A stretch of 64,000 nucleotides of DNA from assembly GCA_030248215.1 (NCBI GenBank), contig JASANG010000422.1, positions 1-64,000 of the forward strand, in the 5' to 3' direction. The stretch comes from Enoplolaimus lenunculus (taxonomy: Eukaryota > Nematoda > Enoplea > Enoplida > Thoracostomopsidae). Positions 44,020-54,094 of this stretch are shown piece after piece (the first letter of the stretch is position 1; each line of letters opens with the position of its first letter). Both the position numbers and the translations under genes were made by a program. The notes beneath the pieces were generated by a model. It was not told the DNA's origin, made no database searches, and worked only from the letters and a program-made list of their open reading frames with translations.

Positions 44020-45186
44020 TTAAAAAGACATTTCACGTTGTTGCTGTTCGTCGCGTCTGTTACGTATCTTTTCAGCCATTTTTTGATCCATTGCCGCTCG
44101 ATTCATTGCTTGCTTTTTGACGAGTTGATTTTGATGCCGAGCATAGCGGCGTTTTAAATCGTTGAGTTTGTCTTAAAACATTACAAAATTTAATTGTACT
44201 TGTGAGAAGTTCGTGATTTAGACTTAAGCCTGTATCCTGTATCGCCTGTTATGTTCTTTCCTCGATGTATGCTATTCGCTCTGATTTAGTAAAACGCGGC
44301 CGGTAAATGTTTATTATAAATCCCAACCCGCAACCGTATAACACACAAAATACCCGAATTTAAGGCCACCAAATCACAGGTTATGCAATTTAACTGGTAC
44401 CCGCGACCTGTGGGACACAAAATAACCAAAATTAAGGCCAGCAAATCACAGGTTATGCAATTTACTGGTACCCGAGCCGTAAGACACAAAATACCCAAAT
44501 TTAAGGCCAGCAAATCACAGGTTATGCAATTTAACTGGCAACCCGAGCCGGAATCTTTAAAGCCGACGTCTGAATCTGATTTAATCCAGCCACTGGCTTT
44601 ACCGTACCAAATACTTTTGCCGTTTTTTTCAGAATCCGTGCAATTCTAACCCCGTTAGAATTACACCCCGTTAAACCGTGTACTCTAACCCCGTTAGAGT
44701 TACACCAAATTTCCGACCAATCTAACCCCGTTAGATTTGGCCCAACCGTTGTAGAATAATAAATCTAACCCCGTTAGATTTACTAAACTACTTTCCCAGG
44801 TTCCTTTAACACTGCAAGTTCCCCTGTTAACACATAACACCAGTATCCGATACTGGGTAAATTCCTGCGCCCTGCGCAACACCAATAAAATCCGTGATGC
44901 CTGATTTCCTTCACATGTTAAGCCGCCGTGACAATCTTAAATTTAAATCCGTTAAGTCCTACTTACCCAAGTCTCGCTCAATCCAACCGTAAAACTTAGT
45001 AACCGCAAGAAGTAAAAATACGCGTAAACAGCCGAAAATATCGCAACCGTTTCTAACCACCAGGAAGATAACAATGATTCCGGTCCTGGCTACCCATATC
45101 GGCATCTCGACCTCATTTGCATTTTTGCCGACACCCACAATTGGGTGTCCGCAATGCGGTCGAGGTCGAGAGCCACACAACCGGTA
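44020..45186 (-). CDS. 3' part of an unidentified membrane/coiled-coil protein
   Basis: Two exons, read on the minus strand: 45186-44967 and 44171-44020. The upstream exon follows a (TTG)n-TAG acceptor and ends at a strong GTAAGT donor; the split codon G|AC joins the next exon in phase. The first exon carries a hydrophobic stretch (WVARTGIIVIFLVV, then GCLRVFLLLAVTKFYGW), the second 49 residues dense in Arg, Lys, Gln and Met (for example KRRYARHQNQLVKK), likely a basic helix or coiled coil, ending SF-stop. I do not recognise the family. The exon at 44020-44171 is better supported by composition; the other rests on phase and splice sites. Upstream exons were not found. The intron holds tandem repeats and four hairpins. 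Confidence 0.45.
44318..44555. repeat. Tandem repeat, units of 72 and 69 bp
   Basis: AAATCACAGGTTATGCAATTT begins each unit (shown here in part), with ACACAAAATACCC at the end; two full units and two partial ones. Lengths are multiples of three and both strands stay open across it. Confidence 0.8.
44642..44782. repeat. Four short hairpins with core CTAACCCCGTTAG
   Basis: At 44642-44662, 44682-44700, 44719-44737 and 44760-44782. Each has a CCC loop and 8-10 perfect pairs, the outer pairs differing among copies but remaining complementary. A half copy (CACCCCGTTAAACC) lies at 44664-44677. Confidence 0.85.
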
Positions 45187-45275
45187 CTACAACAACAACA
45201 ACAACAACAATGCCGGAGACACTCAATATAAAGCACCATTTTGGTGCTGACATAGCCTAGCTATGTCATTAAGCG
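45130..45275. repeat. Cluster of small inverted repeats
   Basis: GACACCC-ACAATT-GGGTGTC, AGCACCA-TTT-TGGTGCT and TGACATAG-CCTAG-CTATGTCA follow one another, with an (AAC)n run between. The first lies within the proposed exon of the minus-strand gene. Confidence 0.6.
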
Positions 45276-45557
45276 CAGATTAGGCCAGCAACAATTGCAA
45301 CATTAATCAATACCGTTCTATGGCCACGCAGGGCCCAGGTAAGTTCAACATTGCGGACACAGCCGCCATAGCATCGATTTACCAATTTCTACGCCTTGTA
45401 GCAACGCCTAAGCCTAACTTAAGTTCTAAGAGAGACTAGGTGGAGCCAGGGACTCCCTTAAGGTGTGGTTTTGATATAGGGTTTTATTTTAGTTTTAGTT
45501 TTTAGTTTGAAATAGGTTTAAGTGTGGCACAGCCACCTACAGTACTCTTAAAAACCT

Positions 45558-45830
45558 TTTAACCCTTTCTCACATGAATATTTTCTATTTCCCCTGAGAC
45601 CTACGTTTATGCTAGGATTCGAACTCCATGTGACTGGAGTGGGAGGCGTTTACTATCACCACTCAGCTATAGGAGCTTGACGCTCGAGCCCGAGGGGGCT
45701 CTCACGTCTTGTGGTGATTTAGTACTATGTATACGTGTTACAATTGTCAAACACGGTGCGATATATATTATTTAACGTATATACATTGCGCTGAGTTGCC
45801 CCTAAGCAACTGTATGTGGGAAGCGGTTAA
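45558..45830 (-). mobile_element. tR element, complete
   Basis: TTAACCCTTTCTCACATGAA left, TGTGGGAAGCGGTTAA right. GGATTCGAAC and CACTCAGCTATAGGAGC are intact. Confidence 0.8.
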
Positions 45831-45831
45831 A

Positions 45832-46170
45832 CTAACCCGGTTTCAAACTTAAGCTAATCTTGAAGTATTAAATTAACCTTCAAGATGAACTAAACTAACT
45901 GGTAGGTTACGATAAAACTCATTTGAAATTAGATTTATTCTTAGTTTAATCTGTAATGAATTTTAAAAACTGCATAGTTTCTGAGAAGTACTTATATCTT
46001 AAACCAAAAATATGTTTAGCTTTAAACTCGCCGTAAACTTAAAAATATTTTAGTTTGAATTGAACTTAAAATTCTAGTCTAGTTTAGTCCGTGCAGCTAT
46101 TTACGTTTTGCTTAAATTCATATGTAAGTTTAGTTAAGCTGTAATTTAAAGTTAAGTTTTTAGAGAGTAG
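45832..46170. mobile_element. SL element
   Basis: Inverted TTAAACT/AGTTTAA motifs and the end AGTTTTTAGAGAGTAG. It directly follows the tR element. Confidence 0.5.
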
Positions 46171-46479
46171 TTGCATTTTTAATAATATCACAATTCGTCG
46201 CCCGACAATTTACCGCCTGACAACTTGTAATCCGAAATTTCATTAACTCGACAATTCGTCGGCCATCATTATACTTAATCTTAGGTGTACGGTTAAGCAG
46301 CTCCACAACAAAATTTCACGAGATCCCACCTACACTTAGATACCTCGATAATCAAAGTGATTTCCACCATCAATGCTTGAATTCGCAGATACAAATTTTG
46401 GCATCAGCGAGCTTCGCTTGTTCTGTCTCGATTCTTCCCCGTTACTGTAAGCGCTTCCAACCTAAAAGTTACCATCCAG

Positions 46480-46592
46480 TATATATATATATATAGATAT
46501 ATGTATACATATGTATATGTATATAGATATATGTATATATGTATATGTACATATATATAGATATATGTATATGTATATGTATATATGCAAAT
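46480..46592. repeat. Mixed TATA/TATG microsatellite
   Basis: Alternating purine-pyrimidine run of TATATATA, TATGTATA and TAGATATATG. Confidence 0.9.
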
Positions 46593-46679
46593 AAATTGGC
46601 AGACTACTTAAGCCTAAGCGTAAACCCAAGCCTAAAAACATGTTAGCTGAATTTTCAATTTTCAATTTTGTATATAAGA

Positions 46680-46835
46680 TCTAATTTCAAGCCAGGGTTT
46701 GAATCATCAGCCGTATACTGGCGGAAGGTGTTTACCTTACCATTACCACTCACTCAGCTGTAGGAGCATGAACTGCGCGTTAGCGTACAATTATTAAACA
46801 CTGCGCATTGTGTATTAATTCGCCTACAGATTGCT
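46680..46835 (-). mobile_element. tR core, diverged
   Basis: GGGTTTGAATCATC and CACTCACTCAGCTGTAGGAGC retain box-like matches; ends are lost. Confidence 0.4.
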
Positions 46836-46839
46836 CACA

Positions 46840-47133
46840 CACTGTAATCTTCAATGAGTTGATTATAACTCAGAATGACTTGAATCACTCAGTCTGAGTT
46901 AGGACTACCTGAACAGACAATTTTGAGTTGTTTCAATTCATTCTGAGTTAATTAATCAACTTACTCAAGGTCAGGTCAACTCAGAGTGAGTCAACTTAAC
47001 TCCATGTGAGGATCAGCTCAACTCAGAGTGAGAATCAACACAACTCTGAGTGAGTTACTGTTTACTGATATTAATTCAGAAATAACTAACTCGCCAGCTG
47101 AATTGATTAATCAACTCATTGGAATTTACAGCG
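46840..47133. mobile_element. CA2 MITE
   Basis: Starts CACTGTAATCTTCAATGAG and ends CTCATTGGAATTTACAG; dense GAGTTGA/TCAACTC motifs. Confidence 0.7.
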
Positions 47134-47193
47134 CAGTTATACTTTTATGTGAAAAGTGGTTTGAGTGAAAAAAATGATTTGCTAATTTTCAAC

Positions 47194-48215
47194 TCATACT
47201 TTATAACGTTCCATGCTCGCAGAAGAAGCACGTCGCCGCTTATCATCATCAATTGACGGTAACTTCAAACGATTTTTATCATTGTTATCGTTATCATGAA
47301 ACTTTGACGATCCAGTATTGTATGTTATCCCGTTATGTTTGTACACTTGAACACCGTTATTAACATGAGCAAACATATGAAATTCTCTACAACAACATCC
47401 CCGCAATGATTCGTTTACGACCCATTAGCGCCATAGCGCTGAACATGGACCATATTGAAAACGGATATTGAAGTGTAAAAGTTTAAACAGTGCTTACTTA
47501 GCTAATATTCGCTGGACTTTATACAAATTGTTAACGAAAAAAATTAACGAATGTTGATCAAAGTTTGAAAATTTTCGATGAATTTGGTCGTTTTTGTTTC
47601 AAATCAAACAACTCGAGTGTCTTCGTATGGAAAAAATTGATAAATGATTTTACAACTGTGAGTACAAAAATAGCGGAATTTTGGGTATTTCTATCTAAAA
47701 CGGAAACGGATATCCGGTTGCACTCAAAATAAAATGTAAATGATTTTACAACTGTGAGTACAAAAATAGCAGAATTTTGGGTATTTCTATATGAAACGGA
47801 AACGGATATCCGGTTACACTCAAAATAAAATATATATGATTTTACAACTGTGAGTACAAAAATAGCAGAATTTTGGGTATTTCTATAAAAAACGGGTACA
47901 GAAACGGATATCCGGTTGCACTCAAAATAAAATATAAATGATTTTACAACTGTGAGTACAAATATAGCAGAATTTTGGGTATTTCTATATAAAACGGAAA
48001 CGGAAACGGAAATCCGGTTACACTCAAAATGCAAGAATACCTGACTTGTACGTCTTCAAATTCATAAGATTGTATTTGATAGCCTGCATTTGCAACCAAA
48101 TTCAATGGTGGTGCATGATTATAGTATGCAGGTTGTTGGTGGTAGTAGTTGCCACCGACATACTGGGCCCGGCCTTGTGCTTCGCCATAAGCGGGCATTC
48201 TTTGATGGTATTGTG
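47194..48215 (-). CDS. 3' part of an unidentified Tyr/Gln-rich protein
   Basis: Minus-strand exons 48215-48041 and 47386-47194. The first follows TATTTTAG and ends GTCAG before GTATTC; the second follows TTGTTGTAG; the split codon AG|A and the frame agree. The first exon encodes a Tyr-, Gln- and Pro-rich stretch (GGNYYHQQPAYYNHAPP) ending YEFEDVQV; the second has VNNGVQVYKHNGITYN, an Asp/Asn/Lys-rich run and RRRASSAS, a likely basic-directed kinase site, before the stop. It may be the cytoplasmic or secreted tail of a larger protein. No family is recognised and upstream exons were not found. The intron is filled by tandem repeats. Confidence 0.55.
47562..48030. repeat. Tandem repeat, units of 96, 96 and 102 bp
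   Basis: Successive units start TGATTTTACAACTGTGAGTA at 47645, 47741, 47837 and 47939, each ending CGGATATCCGGTT(A/G)CACTC. Unit lengths are multiples of three and the minus strand stays open across all of them. It ends about ten bases from the donor at 48040. Confidence 0.85.
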
Positions 48216-48367
48216 CTAAAATATTTCAAAAATTTAAATTTGTTTTCTATTTTTTGAGTTCGGCCCAGCCCAAAACCAGCCACGGGTCTAAGCCTAAACC
48301 TAAGCCTATTGGGGACTCATCAAAAAGCCGCAGCGTGTTGTTTGACCACCCTTGGATTCTGAAACAT

Positions 48368-48712
48368 TAAACACTGGAATAGCAAGGTTTCAACCGGACG
48401 TGAAAAAAACCGGAGCCGGAGCCGGAGGTGAGCTACGAAGTTTTAGGTAGTTAAAATGATGTTTAATTCGCTAATTTTCGCAAATATCGCAAAGGTTTTG
48501 CTAAATCTTTTGTGGTGTTTGCGAAATCTTGGCAATTGGTTCTTCGCAACTGCAGGTACCAAAAGATAAAACAAAACAAACAAATTTTGCAAAATTCTGT
48601 AATATTTCACTACCGAAATTAACTCAAACTTTGGCAGAAATTCTACCGGAGCCGGAGGTCAATGCGCTGCCAGAGGCGGAGACGGATGCTGAACTTCGGT
48701 TGTACCCTGTGG
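48368..48712. mobile_element. UG element
   Basis: Left AAGGTTTCAACCGGACGTG, right CTTCGGTTGTACCCTG, with GGAGCCGGAGGT-type motifs at both sides. Confidence 0.6.
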
Positions 48713-48931
48713 AACAGTGTACAAAGTAGTGCATATTTTTAATGTCCGAACATACAGATATCCAGTGTACCTATAGAAAGGACACAGTTTTAGCGTAGAA
48801 AGTTCGCAGGAACCGAATAGCAACTAGAAAAAGGCCACAAAAATTAATATTTGAACCGTCAGATTTTTTATAGAATTTTATACGTTGAAAACTGGTATAA
48901 ATTTTTAAAACCAAAATTAATACAAGATTTC

Positions 48932-49086
48932 GGCCCATGTAAAGATCAGTGTTGGAACGTTTTTCTGCTGGACTGCAATAGAGTAAGCTTAAGCTTTAAA
49001 CTAATTTTTTTGCTTGTCTTAGGCTTTAGGCTTAGGCTCAGGAATATGCCTTTAATACTGTTCCGCCCCTGTTCTTTACATTGGCC
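48932..49086 (+). mobile_element. T6 family A, complete
   Basis: Ends GGCCCATGTAAAGATCAGTG and GTTCTTTACATTGGCC; four hexamers. Confidence 0.85.
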
Positions 49087-49490
49087 AAGATTTCTTGCAC
49101 ATCATGTATGCATCCTTTACCAATAATAATATACTAGTACACGTAGTTGCACACATGTGCAACAGGACTAAGCCTTCTTCGGCCCTAGGCTAAATTGTTG
49201 CCTGGGGACCTCCACCTCATATTAAATGAACGAAATTAAAAATCTGTTTTTTGTAAACCTGTTTTCCAATGCATACAGTCTTAATTTGCATGCGCAAGAT
49301 AAACAAAAATATGTTGGAAAGCTGTCCAAAATACGTATGCGTGAGGCGATCCAGCTTTAATATATAGATATCCTAAGTCTTACCAATAAAAATCTTTTGT
49401 TGGGGATATGCCGAAACGGAATGACCCATGAACCAGCAACCAAATAAATATTCGTTAGCTTATTTACCAGAACACTAAAAACCGTAAACT

Positions 49491-50122
49491 TTGTCATGGC
49501 AAAACAAGACCCGAAGCCAGGTAAAACAGCGCTCATCGGGAAACAAAACTATTTTTGACCGGCGAATCACGGATTTCACGATTAGCCAGGGTACTCAGGA
49601 AGATTTTTCAACGGTGAATTTTCTATTGTTATCAATCACCATGGCCCTTCTCTGGCTATACGGATTGGGCAAAAGGAACATTTTTGTGCTTTTAATTCCT
49701 CGTACAGCAAACTTGAAAGAAAACTGCACTGCAAAAAATGGTGAGTCAAATTGACTTTCTCCGAAATAGGCTCTACTGGTCTACACAAACTGAGTCAAAT
49801 TCGACTCCGCCAGAGTCAAACATGCGACTCAGTGAATCGAATATGACTCTGCCGGAGTCGAATTTTGACTCAATTTGTGTAGTCCCGTAGAGCCTATTTC
49901 GGAGAGAGTCAATTTGACTCACCATTTTTTGCTGTGTGCGTAAAGGTAAACGTCAACGCGGTTTCATTTTGCGTTCTTTGTGCATCCTCCACAATAAAAC
50001 ATAGTACACGCGGTGCGAAATTGAAAAATCCATTCCACAACACGATTGAAATTTTAACTGAAATTTTGATCTTTGCTCAGAATGCAACTTCAACACAACG
50101 CGTATATATACTCAGCCATTGA
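49491..50122 (+). pseudogene. Open frame of unknown origin split by a CA1 MITE
   Basis: A frame is open for 236 bases before the CA1 copy (from about 49491) and, in the same register if the MITE and one flanking TG are left out, for 185 bases after it, to TGA at 50120. Around 140 open codons in AT-rich DNA are unlikely by chance, and the translated part has a hydrophobic segment (VNFLLLSITMALLWLYGLG). No ATG opens the frame and no family is recognised. A second frame beginning at ATG 49496 (MAKQDPKP, then a possible GTAAAA donor) is also thinkable. Either a host exon interrupted by the MITE or a chance frame. Confidence 0.35.
49727..49936. mobile_element. CA1 MITE, complete
   Basis: Ends CACTGCAAAAAATGGTGAG and CACCATTTTTTGCTGTG, flanked by TG on both sides. 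Long near-perfect palindrome. Confidence 0.8.
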
Positions 50123-50131
50123 CATTTTATG

Positions 50132-50361
50132 ATAAACGTTTCACACCCAATTATTACGGACTATCACATTGTAAAAAATGTGGAGTCAAATTGACTCTCT
50201 CGGAAATAGGCTTTTTCCTGACTACACAAACTGAGTCAAATTTGACAACGTTTCACACCCAATTATTACGGACTACCACACTGTAAAAATATAGAGTCAA
50301 AGTAACTCTCTCGGAAATAGGCTTTTCCTGACTACACAAACTGAGTCAAATTTGACACCGC
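50132..50361. repeat. Tandem duplication including a CA1 half
   Basis: A unit of about 115 bp from ACGTTTCACACCCAATTATT to CTGAGTCAAATTTGAC occurs twice in a row. It contains the left half of a CA1 element plus about 30 bases of unique flank. Confidence 0.8.
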
Positions 50362-50427
50362 CAGAATCAAATTCGATTCCCTGAATCGCTCAGTGATCGA
50401 GCTACGAATGAATAATATAGGTTATCG

Positions 50428-50588
50428 GACCAATGTAAAGAACAGGGGCGGAACAGTATTATAAGCATATTCCTAAGCGTAGCCTAAGCCTAAACCTAAG
50501 CCTAACCAAAAAATTAGTCTAAAGCTTAAGCTCACGCTCTATTGCAGTCCCACAGAAAAGCGTTCCGCCCCTGATCTTTACATGGACC
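50428..50588 (-). mobile_element. T6 family A, complete
   Basis: Ends GGACCAATGTAAAGAACAGG and CTGATCTTTACATGGACC. Confidence 0.85.
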
Positions 50589-50894
50589 GGTTATCGGTCG
50601 GTACGATTATCTGTTTTTTAATATTTATTCACAGTAAGCTGTGATTCTTACGCAATAATAAATTAATGCTTATAAACAATATATTTTGTAACATACCATC
50701 TAGAATCTTACCTATCAATATTGATCCGGCACTAATGCGGTAGTCGTGTATTTACCTCCACACTGGTGTTAATCGTACTAGAAGGCTATAGTCCTTTGCC
50801 CACAGAGTTCAAATTATTGCACTATCATATGCTTAGGCTTAGGATTTTTGGCTTTATTCTCAGGCTTAGTCTTTTATGCGCCATTTTACTGTGA

Positions 50895-51255
50895 GGCCAA
50901 TGTATAGAACAAAGCTGGATCGTTTCCCGACGGGGCAGTAATAGAGTCAGTGTAAGCTTTAGACTTTTTCGCATAGGCTTAGGCATAGGCTTATGAATAG
51001 GCTCATCCTTACGCTTAGGCTTAGGCTTAGGCTCATCCTTACGCTTAGGCTTAGGCTTAGGCTTAGGCTTAGGAATAGCCTCATCCTTACGCTTAGGCTT
51101 AGGCTTAGGAATAGGATCATCCTTACGCTTAGGCGTAAGCTTAGGCTTAGGCTTATGAATAGGATCATCCTTACGCTTAGGCTTAGGCCTAGGCATAGGT
51201 ATAGGCAAAGTAATATGCTTATATTACTGTTCCGGTCCTGTTCAGTACATTAGCC
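50895..51255 (+). mobile_element. T6 family B, expanded core
   Basis: Ends GGCCAATGTATAGAACAAAG and CCTGTTCAGTACATTAGCCC. The core repeats a block of hexamers plus GAATAGGATCATCCTTACGC five times. The Lys/Pro-rich and Leu/Arg-rich frames across it come from the hexamer. Confidence 0.85.
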
Positions 51256-51550
51256 CACTTTGATGTAAATGTAAGAGGAACCATTTGGGCCACGCTAAAC
51301 ACTTGGCACAAAATTTTGCGCGCCAAGTGTTAGTGTAGCCCTATAAGACAAAAAACCATGTCATGGGCTGCCCTAAACACATCAAGTTTGTTTATGGGCG
51401 GGAAGATCCTTATATGACTGGATTTACCGCCGCATTGCACAGCTGGACGAAACGAATATCCCTAAATTTCCTCTCACTCTTCAGATGAAACTGAAAATAT
51501 TCGTGTATGCACGGCGTTCAGTAGAACTGTTACTCTCTCGATTGATTGAG

Positions 51551-51759
51551 CACTGCAAAAAATGGTGAGTCAAATTGACTCTCTTCGAAATAGGCTCTAC
51601 GGGACTACACAAACGGAGTCAAATTCGACTCCGCCAGAGTCAAATTCAACTCACTAAGTCGCACGTTTGACTCTGGTGGAGTCGAATTTGACTCAATTTG
51701 TGTAGTCCCGTAGAGCCTATTTCGGAGAGAGTCAATTTGACTCAGTATTTTTTACAGTG
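51551..51759. mobile_element. CA1 MITE, complete
   Basis: Ends CACTGCAAAAAATGGTGAG and ATTTTTTACAGTG; GAG before and AGA after. Confidence 0.8.
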
Positions 51760-52221
51760 AGAATCTACTGACAATCGTGCAACGTTTCCACCATAGTGCG
51801 ATGATTAAAATAGGTCCATTCGCAAACGACACCAGTATCTTGGGTACCTGGTGACAAGTGGTGCTTTAACTTTTATGGTAAACTATTTTGAAAGGAAGAC
51901 TAAAGACTACTTAAGCTTTGCCGGTGTGTATTGTACAGTAGGCAAACTTGGTACATCATGTGCTTGGCAAAATATCAGTCAAAAACATTTGTCTAAACAC
52001 TGTATTGCGCAAATACACTTTAGCTTCAATCTGTATCCCGTAGCAACAGTAGGAAATGCAGTGAACTACAAATGTATACTCGTACAAAAGGCCTGGTAAT
52101 ATGCCATGCGTTCAGTGCCAGTGTTGTTCCGAAAAGCAAGTGCTGAATTTACTAGTCTTCTATAAACTTCACCAGTAAAAATCATTCAATTTCATGTGTG
52201 GTTTAATTGGAAACTTTAAGC

Positions 52222-52640
52222 TGTTCCGACCGGCTCAGCGAAAACATACTCTGTAAGCGGTCTTGGCTGTCCCAATCGACGTAACAAAAACTTAGGCTCG
52301 AAACTGTTTCAACCAATCCAGCGAAAACATTGGCTCGAAGCTATTCAGCTTGTTCCGACCAACCCAACATAAACAAGGCTTGAAGCTGCCCTGCCCGACC
52401 AACCCAGCGTAAACATATGTACTCAAGGTTGACCCGGTTGTCACACGTTCGATTCAGAAAAAGCACAGGTTCGATCCAGTTCATGCTGATCGGCTGAACC
52501 AGTGAAAACTTAGGCTAGAAACTGTCCCGGTTGTTTCGACCGATCAGGAAAAATATAAGCTGGAAGTTGTCGCAACCGGCACAGCGAAAACACAGGCTAC
52601 AAGTTGTCGCGCTACCCACTCCAACCCAACCCACGGAAAG
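52222..52640. repeat. Degenerate minisatellite, unit near 50 bp
   Basis: Units of the type CCGACC(A/G)(A/G)CCCAGCGAAAACAT then GGCTCGAAGCTGTCC repeat about eight times with much divergence. Confidence 0.65.
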
Positions 52641-53094
52641 CATACGCGCCGCCTGTCTTAGCGGAATCAGTACCCAGCAAAAACACATGCCCGAAGCTGC
52701 CTCCGTTTCACCAAAAATAGGTGCAGGACGATTTTATCGCCGTACTCGGAGCCCAATATCTGTACGAGAGAAAACGGAATATCAAAAGTAACATTGACTT
52801 GACCCAAAGTATTAAAAGTGAAAATAAATAAATAACATAAAAGTTGGGTCGCTACAAGGTATCGCCTGGGCACACGAGCAAGACTGAAGTCAAATTTCAA
52901 CTTAAGTCAAGATATACTAAATTTTTGTAGTTTTCACTTTAAGCCGGAAGTTTTCAAACGCATTTTATTAATTTTTCAAAACGATCAGCAGTTGCTATCT
53001 GTGCTTTTGAGCTATTGTTTGCAACTCTATATGGGACAGTCCACACCTCTGGGAACTGGACAAGGCAACTTATTAAAACTTCCAACCGCAAAAA

Positions 53095-53357
53095 TTAACG
53101 CTTTCTCACATGAATATTTTCTATTTCCCCTGAGACCTACTTTTATGCTAGGATTCGAACTCCAGTAACTGGAGTGGGAAGCGCACACCATCACCACTCA
53201 GCTATAGGAGCTTGACGCTCGAGCCCGAGGGCGCTCTCACGTCTTGCGGTGATTTAGTACTATGTATACGTGTTGGAATTGTTAAACACGGTGCGATATA
53301 TACTATTTACCGTATACACACTGCGCTGAGTTACAACTCAATGTGAGAAGGGGTTAA
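53095..53357 (-). mobile_element. tR element, complete
   Basis: TTAACGCTTTCTCACATGAA left, AATGTGAGAAGGGGTTAA right, box matches intact; the small inner palindrome has lost a few bases. Confidence 0.8.
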
Positions 53358-54094
53358 AGTCTTTTTATGTACAAAATCGACTTTATGTGACGGGTCGATC
53401 TAAATTTGTTGTAAACTAAAATATCGTATTCGTGCTTGTGCTGCAATTTTCATGTGGTCAATTTTCGTCGTTCTATTTCCATTCGTGCGCCACAAGTTTC
53501 CCTTCAGTTTCATACTCTCGCATACCATTTCATGCTGTCGTTCTATTATGTGTTTTTTACGTTTTACAAGATAAGAAACTCTGTGATAAATGCAATATAA
53601 GACGTTGTGAGTATTAAAATCGCTGATATGCGTATTGTTAGCCTAGGTAGCAACAGCGACTTCAGCGACATTTATTATTAAGCAGCTGGAAGCAAGTGCT
53701 CTACCATTGCGTGCGCAGCCTGCCTTTCAAACTACTTTTATTGTTCGTTATATATGTCGACTGTATACTTCCGGCAAGCAAGCTTAAGGCAATGCCTTAT
53801 ATTGCACATTTGCAAATACATTTGAACAAGCATTATTCTTACAGGTATTTACTCAGCTAATCGCAATATGGTTGCTAGTAAAATTATTTGTTGATTAAAA
53901 TAAAATCAAAATATAATTACAGGTTATAAAATATTAGTAAGGGTTAAATGAACAGTTTCGACTTAATATTATTTTTTCTTTAGCTCGTGTGTATGTTCAT
54001 TGCTTTGTGTTTTACACTGTTGGTTAGTTCTTAAGTTTTAGTTCTTTAACTTTTTATGCTGTGCTTTAGGCTACGTTAGCACTGCTTCGTAAGG

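Larger units (their letters stand above)
45187..47193. other. Interval between minus-strand exons
   Basis: No exon recognised. It holds tR, SL, an (AT/GT)n tract and CA2; 45300-45540 and 46180-46470 are unassigned. Missing upstream exons of the 44020-45186 gene could lie here. Confidence 0.45.
48216..54094. other. Interval before the phosphate carrier
   Basis: Mostly repeats, with one open frame split by a CA1 element (listed). The frame at 51851-52099 (82 codons, several Cys) could be an exon but nothing supports it. 49130-49480, 50600-50870, 51260-51540 and 53620-54090 are unassigned; the last should include the carrier promoter, but no clear core element was seen. Confidence 0.5.

Noticed and set aside
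46462-46665. Tyr/Ile-rich minus-strand frame
   Set aside because: Translation of a TATA/TATG microsatellite.
50825-51208. Lys/Pro-rich frame resembling a histone H1 tail or linker protein
   Set aside because: Produced by the hexamer core of a T6 element; similar frames occur at 4648-4951 and 22467-22712.
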